The notes beneath the pieces were generated by a model. The model did no database searches. It was not told the origin of the DNA and saw only the letters and a list, made by a program, of their open reading frames with translations. A program made the translations under genes and the position numbers. From NCBI GenBank assembly GCA_964602445.1, contig CAZRQV010000025.1, positions 1-27,650 on the forward strand: a DNA stretch of 27,650 nt, given 5' to 3'. This stretch comes from HGM12587 sp964602445. GTDB taxonomy: Bacteria > Bacillota > Clostridia > Lachnospirales > Lachnospiraceae. Positions 23,085-27,650 of the stretch are shown here, in pieces (the stretch's first letter is position 1; each line of letters opens with the position of its first letter).

Positions 23085-25109
23085 ATGAATAATGCACTAA
23101 AGAATATGGAGGAAATACTCAATCATCAGATCAGCGGCTTTCATCAGTTTGCGCTGACACCCACTGTCTATATGACTTATGTCAGCAGTAATTTGTGCGA
23201 AATGCTCGGTGTGCAGCAAAAGGAACTGATAAATGATAACACGGATTATTATGCTCAAATGGTACATCCGGCAGATCGTGAAAAGTATTCCGACTTTATC
23301 AAAAAAATAATTCGGGAAGAACATACCCTTACCGGTGAGTATCGACTTGTAAAAAAAGACGGTACAATAATCCATGTAAGGGATACCGTTACGCCTAAAA
23401 GGGCGGAGGACGGAACGCTTATCGCAAGTTCTGTTTTGACGGATATCACTGATATTAAGAAAGAAAATGATAATCTGCATTTTATGAACGAAACGGTTTC
23501 GTGTGGATTTTTAAGATATACTTGTGAAAAACAGCCGAGAATTACATATATCAACTCCCAAATGATTGATCTTTTGCGTTTTCCAAAAGTACAAAAGGGA
23601 GAAATGGATTATCTTGAAATGTATAAGAGCAACATTTTCTTGATGATTCCCATGGAGGAGCGTCGAAGATTTTCAAAATACCTTGATCGTGTTTATGCTG
23701 CGAATACTCCTATTGCTGGAGATATGACTTTGCTTCGTTGCGACGGAACCCGTGTGCGTGTTTTCGGCTGGGTTACAAAATGCATCAACGAACAAGGTGA
23801 AGCAGAGTTCCAAAGCGTGTGTATGGATATTACGGAGCATTATCAGGCACAAAAAACGAGAGAAAGCAATCGCTATCTGCAAGCCCTTACTGATGTTTAC
23901 GATAAGATTTTCGAGTTCGATCTGGATGCCAATACTGTGAAATGCCTGCATTGTGAGGAAACATCCTATTTTAAACGCTTTGAAAATATAGCAATGCAGA
24001 TTGAAGATGCATTGGACAAATGGCTGATTACTTCCGTAGATACAGAACAGAAAGATACAGTTCGGCGATTTTTTTATGATTTCTATCAAAAGAGATTACA
24101 AGGAATTGGCGGAAAACCACCACAAATTATTTATAAAGCTCGTTCGACCGATGATAGTATCAAGCAGTATATGGGTGTGTTTATTAAAGTTGATGAATCA
24201 GTGAGTTTTTATTGTTGCCGTGAGATCAAAGAGACGGTAGCATCTGAGGCATTAAGGATGGAAAACAACCAACTCAAAGAAAAAATGAGCAATTTAATTA
24301 CGCAATTTTCCGACGGTATTGCAGCCTTTGAAGTTACTGCGAAGGGCTTGGTAAAACCGCTATATGCAACCGAAAATGTTTGTGAATTCTTTGGTTATAC
24401 CGAAGAAGAGTGGTTACCGCTTACCGAACGTTTTACTCCAGTAGAGAACTTCGTTGCGCATAGTGAAGTGGCTTATGAGAATTTTGCCGAATTATTGAGA
24501 ACGGGAGAAGCCGAATTCTCTTATTTTGACTTTCAATCTGAGACGGAACGTAGAATAAAAGCAATTTGTTCTGAGAAAAAACCGAGTGCCAACTCTTCAC
24601 GTTATGTTATGCTTTATCCGATAGAGGCTGATTCGGAAGAGATGAAACAAATCTTACCCGAAAATCACACAGTATCTATTCGTACTTTTGGATATTTTGA
24701 CGTTTTTGTAGGAGATACTCCGATTGCGTTCCGCAACAAAAAATCCAAGGAGCTTTTTGCTCTGCTTGTTGACCGTAAAGGAGGATATGTTACGTCCGAA
24801 GAAGCTATCAGTTTCTTATGGGAGGATGAACCGACAAACGCATTGACACTTTCAAGATACCGTAAGGTCGCTCTCCGTTTGAAAAGTACTTTGGAGGAAT
24901 ACGGAATTTCTGATATCGTTGAATCAGTGGATGGAAAGCGCCGGATCGTGATGGATAAGGTTGTTTGCGATCTGTATAATTACCTATCCGGCAAAGAGGA
25001 ATATTCACAACTTTTCAGAGGGAGTTATCTAACGAATTACAGTTGGAGTGAAACGACCTTGGGAGAGTTACTTTCTGCAGTTGACACTCATAAAAATCAG
25101 TATTTATAA
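23085..25109 (+). CDS. PAS-domain transcriptional regulator with SARP-type C-terminal winged helix
   Basis: This 674-residue protein has no signal peptide or membrane segment, so it is cytoplasmic. Residues about 15-125 form a PAS domain (MVHPADREKYSDFIKKII, GEYRLVKKDGTIIHVRDTV, LTDITDIKK), and about 130-255 a second one (MIPMEERRRFSKYLDRV, LLRCDGTRVRVFGWV, CMDITEH). About 260-390 and 400-515 look like further, more divergent PAS-type sensor regions joined by short coiled-coil-like linkers. Residues 528-674 are an OmpR/SARP-type DNA-binding and activation region (IRTFGYFDVFVGDTPI, KSKELFALLVDRKGGYVTSEEAI, LSRYRKVALRLKSTLEEYGI). No kinase, receiver or cyclase domain was seen, so it looks like a one-component, ligand-sensing activator. 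It lies directly after the fatty acid operon on the same strand; the phased repeats before acpP are its likely target (inference). Confidence 0.85.
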   Translation: MNNALKNMEEILNHQISGFHQFALTPTVYMTYVSSNLCEMLGVQQKELINDNTDYYAQMVHPADREKYSDFIKKIIREEHTLTGEYRLVKKDGTIIHVRDTVTPKRAEDGTLIASSVLTDITDIKKENDNLHFMNETVSCGFLRYTCEKQPRITYINSQMIDLLRFPKVQKGEMDYLEMYKSNIFLMIPMEERRRFSKYLDRVYAANTPIAGDMTLLRCDGTRVRVFGWVTKCINEQGEAEFQSVCMDITEHYQAQKTRESNRYLQALTDVYDKIFEFDLDANTVKCLHCEETSYFKRFENIAMQIEDALDKWLITSVDTEQKDTVRRFFYDFYQKRLQGIGGKPPQIIYKARSTDDSIKQYMGVFIKVDESVSFYCCREIKETVASEALRMENNQLKEKMSNLITQFSDGIAAFEVTAKGLVKPLYATENVCEFFGYTEEEWLPLTERFTPVENFVAHSEVAYENFAELLRTGEAEFSYFDFQSETERRIKAICSEKKPSANSSRYVMLYPIEADSEEMKQILPENHTVSIRTFGYFDVFVGDTPIAFRNKKSKELFALLVDRKGGYVTSEEAISFLWEDEPTNALTLSRYRKVALRLKSTLEEYGISDIVESVDGKRRIVMDKVVCDLYNYLSGKEEYSQLFRGSYLTNYSWSETTLGELLSAVDTHKNQYL

Positions 25110-25130
25110 TAAGACCACAGGAAAGTATTA

Positions 25131-25997
25131 ATGACAGATGATGAGGAAAACAGAGTGAAAAACATAATAGAGATTACAGATTTTCATGCACCGGAGCTGG
25201 ATGTGTATGCCAGATTGAATGAGAATCAGCTTTTAAATCGTGCAGAGCCGGAAAAAGGTTTATTTATTGCAGAAAGTCCAAAGGTCGTGGAACGTGCCAT
25301 GAATGCCGGTTATGAACCGGTTTCGATGCTCTTGGAGAAAAAGCATATTGAAGGAGAAGCGAAAGAGATCATCGAAAGAAGCGGAGACATTCCGATTTTT
25401 ACCGCAGAATTTGAAGTATTAAAACAGCTGACCGGATTTGCTTTGACCAGAGGCGTGCTTTGTGCGATGAGAAGAAAGCCGCTTCCGACGATAGAAGAGG
25501 TGTGTGCAGGGGCAAAGAGGATTGCAATTCTGGAAAATGTGATGAATCCGACGAATGTAGGTGCGATTTTTCGTTCTGCAGCAGCTTTAAATATGGATGC
25601 AGTGCTTTTGACACCGGCTTGCAGCAATCCTTTATACCGCAGAGCTGCCAGAGTGAGTATGGGAACCGTATTTCAGGTTCCATGGACTTATTTTTCAGGA
25701 GAAACATCAGCATGGCCATATCCCGGAATTACTCAGCTCAAAGAAATGGGATTTAAGACTGCAGCAATGGCATTGTGTGATGATACGGTAGCGATCGATG
25801 ATCCAAAGCTGATGCAGGAAGAAAAGCTGGCAGTTATTTTAGGAACCGAGGGAGATGGACTTGCAGCGGCAACCATTGCGGACTGCGATTATACAGTAAA
25901 AATTCCAATGTCTCACGGTGTCGATTCCTTAAATGTAGCAGCAGCCAGTGCGGTTGCATTCTGGCAGTTAGGAAACCGTGAAAAATATGAGGGATAA
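25131..25997 (+). CDS. SpoU/TrmH-family RNA 2'-O-methyltransferase
   Basis: The 288-residue enzyme transfers methyl from S-adenosylmethionine to a ribose in rRNA or tRNA. The N-terminal substrate-binding part is followed by the SPOUT knot motifs: ENVMNPTNVGAIFRSAAAL (motif 1), LGTEGDGL (motif 2) and IPMSHGVDSLNVAAASAVAF (motif 3). The precise target nucleotide cannot be read from the sequence. The start at 25131 follows AGGAAAG; a GTG at 25156 is in another frame. It begins 21 bp after the regulator gene with no terminator between, so some read-through is likely, although function and codon use suggest a housekeeping gene outside the fatty acid locus. Confidence 0.92.
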   Translation: MTDDEENRVKNIIEITDFHAPELDVYARLNENQLLNRAEPEKGLFIAESPKVVERAMNAGYEPVSMLLEKKHIEGEAKEIIERSGDIPIFTAEFEVLKQLTGFALTRGVLCAMRRKPLPTIEEVCAGAKRIAILENVMNPTNVGAIFRSAAALNMDAVLLTPACSNPLYRRAARVSMGTVFQVPWTYFSGETSAWPYPGITQLKEMGFKTAAMALCDDTVAIDDPKLMQEEKLAVILGTEGDGLAAATIADCDYTVKIPMSHGVDSLNVAAASAVAFWQLGNREKYEG

Positions 25998-26065
25998 GAT
26001 AAAACGAGGTTTCATTTAAGAAAATTCTAAAAATGGATTGACGATAAGAGGAAGGGGCAGATTCT

Positions 26066-26443
26066 ATGAAACGGAATCATTTAATCAAGGGAATTGTGAT
26101 CACAAGTGCAATGCTGTGCAGTGTGCAGATGCTTACAGGGTGCAGTACAGTTCAGGAAGTGATTGATGATTATCATCCGGAAGATCAGATGGAAATCGAA
26201 GTATATGGACCGATGCAGGAGATGGAAGATAAGGAAGAGAGTCTGCAGGAAACGACAGAGGAAAAAGCTTTCGACGAAGAAAGTCCGAATGAAACTGCAG
26301 AAGAAGGACAAGCAGACGAAGAAGGTCAGATAGAACAGAACGATATGGAGGAAGCCACAGAAGAAACGGAATATATTTATACGCCTGAAAAAGACAGCAC
26401 AGAGATTATCTGTGTTTATGGACCACCGGAATTTTTTGATTGA
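26066..26443 (+). CDS. Small acidic lipoprotein with terminal YGP motifs
   Basis: This 125-residue precursor has a basic N-terminus, a hydrophobic segment and lipobox LTGC with the lipidated Cys at residue 26. The mature part opens CSTVQEVIDDYHPED and EIEVYGPM (YGP at 47-49). It then runs through about 50 residues made largely of Glu, Asp, Gln and Thr, and closes EIICVYGPPEFFD (YGPP at 118-121). The duplicated YGP motif and low-complexity linker suggest a substrate or display protein rather than an enzyme. The radical SAM gene follows after 50 bp. I recall lipoprotein/radical SAM pairs described from genome surveys of gut bacteria; whether this pair belongs to them must be checked. A clear start (ATG after GAAGGGG) is present. 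Confidence 0.8.
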   Translation: MKRNHLIKGIVITSAMLCSVQMLTGCSTVQEVIDDYHPEDQMEIEVYGPMQEMEDKEESLQETTEEKAFDEESPNETAEEGQADEEGQIEQNDMEEATEETEYIYTPEKDSTEIICVYGPPEFFD

Positions 26444-26455
26444 TGTCATAAAAAT

Positions 26456-26470
26456 CTTCTGTTTCAGAAG
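26456..26470 (+). other. Hairpin between the lipoprotein and radical SAM genes
   Basis: CTTCTG-TTT-CAGAAG is a perfect 6-bp stem with a 3-nt loop just after the lipoprotein stop. No T-run follows. It could stabilise the lipoprotein mRNA or lower read-through so that the substrate is made in excess of the enzyme; this is inference. Confidence 0.4.
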
Positions 26471-26493
26471 GAAACTTAGGAAAGAGATAAGTT

Positions 26494-27609
26494 ATGAAAG
26501 ATAAATATGCAGATCTGCCGAATGAAATTAAGCAGGCACATTTTGATAAATTGAATCGATACAAAGAGAAATTAAGACATGATCCGGAATTAAAAAGTTT
26601 ATTTCTTGAAATGACGATTCAATGTAATGAGCACTGCAGGCATTGCGGAAGCAATTGCGAACCGGTCAAAGGAGAGAATACACTCACTGATCAGGAAATT
26701 CTGCAGAGTATCATCCGGCTAAAGAGCGATTTAGAAAGCAATGGAAAGAAACTTCCTTTTTTGAATATTACCGGCGGAGAACCACTGCTAAGACCCGGTA
26801 TGATCGAACTGATGAAAACAATTCATATGCTTGGATATCACTGGGGAATGACAAGCAACGGAACGATGATCACTCCGGAAGTTGCCCGAAAGCTGAAAGC
26901 AGCCGGTATGTATTCCATCGGATTAAGTCTGGACGGAACAAAAGAAACACATGACTGGTTCAGATGTGCTCCCGGAGGATATGAAAAAGCGATTGCTGCA
27001 GTTCGAAACTGCATTGATGCAGGAATTAACAGTGTTATGGTCACAACCGTTGTCCATAAGAAAAATATTCATGAATTAGATGCTTTGTATGACATCATTA
27101 AAGAGACCGGATGTAAATTATGGAGAATCATTAATGTAGATCCGATTGGTCGCGCACTGGGAAATGAAGAAATTCTGCTCAGCAAAGAAGAATTACAGAT
27201 GATGGTAAAATATATTGTGGATCACCAGAGTAATGATCCGGAGGATCTGGATCTGATTTATAGCTGCAATCATTATATGGGATTAAAGTATGAGAGAAAG
27301 ATCCGGCCGTGGTATTTTGTATGCAGAGCCGGAATCAGTGTAGCCAGCATTCAGTATGATGGAAGCATCAGTGCATGTCTGGACATTGAGCGCAGACCGG
27401 AACTGACTTATGGCAATATACGGACAGACAATTTGTATCAGGTCTGGCAGACAAGATTTGAAATTTTCAGAAAAGATAAGTCGCTGGATAGTGAAAAATG
27501 CAGAGATTGCAGAGAAAGAGAGAATTGTCAGGGCAATGGATATCATACCTGGGATTTTGATCGGAAAGAACCGAAAATTTGCATGGCAGAAATTATGCTT
27601 AGAGTATAA
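26494..27609 (+). CDS. Radical SAM/SPASM-domain protein, possible lipoprotein or peptide maturase
   Basis: The 371-residue protein has the radical SAM cluster motif CNEHCRHC (Cys44, Cys48, Cys51), which binds 4Fe-4S and S-adenosylmethionine. It also has the GGEP motif (NITGGEPLLRPG) and SLDGT. The C-terminal SPASM-type region has further cysteines (VCRAG, ISACLDIE, KCRDCRERENC, ICMAE) for auxiliary clusters. Such proteins usually modify peptides or proteins, for example by thioether or carbon-carbon bonds, or as sulfatase maturases. No sulfatase is nearby, and the neighbour upstream is a small lipoprotein with repeated YGP motifs, so that is the candidate substrate. The start at 26494 follows AGGAAAGAG. 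Family certain, substrate inferred. Confidence 0.9.
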   Translation: MKDKYADLPNEIKQAHFDKLNRYKEKLRHDPELKSLFLEMTIQCNEHCRHCGSNCEPVKGENTLTDQEILQSIIRLKSDLESNGKKLPFLNITGGEPLLRPGMIELMKTIHMLGYHWGMTSNGTMITPEVARKLKAAGMYSIGLSLDGTKETHDWFRCAPGGYEKAIAAVRNCIDAGINSVMVTTVVHKKNIHELDALYDIIKETGCKLWRIINVDPIGRALGNEEILLSKEELQMMVKYIVDHQSNDPEDLDLIYSCNHYMGLKYERKIRPWYFVCRAGISVASIQYDGSISACLDIERRPELTYGNIRTDNLYQVWQTRFEIFRKDKSLDSEKCRDCRERENCQGNGYHTWDFDRKEPKICMAEIMLRV

Positions 27610-27650
27610 TTATCATTGGCAAAATAAAGAAAAATAAAAAGAAGAGGCCG

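Overview
The window looks like chromosomal DNA of an anaerobic, low-GC Firmicute, most likely a gut Lachnospiraceae member (Blautia-like at a guess). This rests on the clostridial FabK-type fatty acid operon order, a single-chain pyruvate:ferredoxin oxidoreductase, strong AGGAGG ribosome binding sites and the style of the proteins. The genus is inference. No rRNA, tRNA, IS element, CRISPR array or replication origin was seen.

Layout. (1) 1-1786: 3' end of dnaK, then dnaJ. (2) 1839-5548, minus strand: a four-gene operon with overlapping genes, comprising a FecBCD-type ABC uptake system (lipoprotein, permease, ATPase) and a fusion of a ModE-type DNA-binding domain to a MocA/MobA-type nucleotidyltransferase. 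(3) 5666-9211, plus strand: three subunits of a xanthine dehydrogenase-family molybdenum hydroxylase, transcribed divergently from (2) out of a 117-bp spacer holding two overlapping promoters. Blocks 2 and 3 read as one molybdenum module: import, cofactor maturation/regulation, and user enzyme. (4) 9525-13061: nifJ, with its own promoter and a strong terminator. (5) 13383-22855: an eleven-gene type II fatty acid synthesis operon (acpP, fabK, fabD, fabG, fabF, accB, fabZ, accC, accD, accA, acyl-CoA synthetase). It makes malonyl-CoA, loads it on ACP and runs a full elongation cycle, but has no fabH. (6) 22855-22980: a decayed 3' fragment of an acpS-like gene. (7) 23085-25109: a cytoplasmic regulator with several PAS-like domains and a C-terminal SARP-type winged helix. 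(8) 25131-27609: an SpoU-type RNA methyltransferase, a small acidic lipoprotein and a radical SAM/SPASM protein.

The most notable signal is upstream of acpP: three exact GGAACGC heptamers whose starts are 11 and 22 bp apart, the last ending 8 bp before a perfect TATAAT, with no usable -35. This is the geometry known for SARP-family activators, and a SARP-type regulator lies at the other end of the operon. I infer a self-contained, regulated fatty-acid locus: PAS-SARP activator, phased heptamers, and a fabH-less FAS operon with its own acyl-CoA synthetase, possibly acquired as a block. A second item is the lipoprotein/radical SAM pair, in which the lipoprotein carries a YGP motif near each end of its mature chain and may be the enzyme's substrate.
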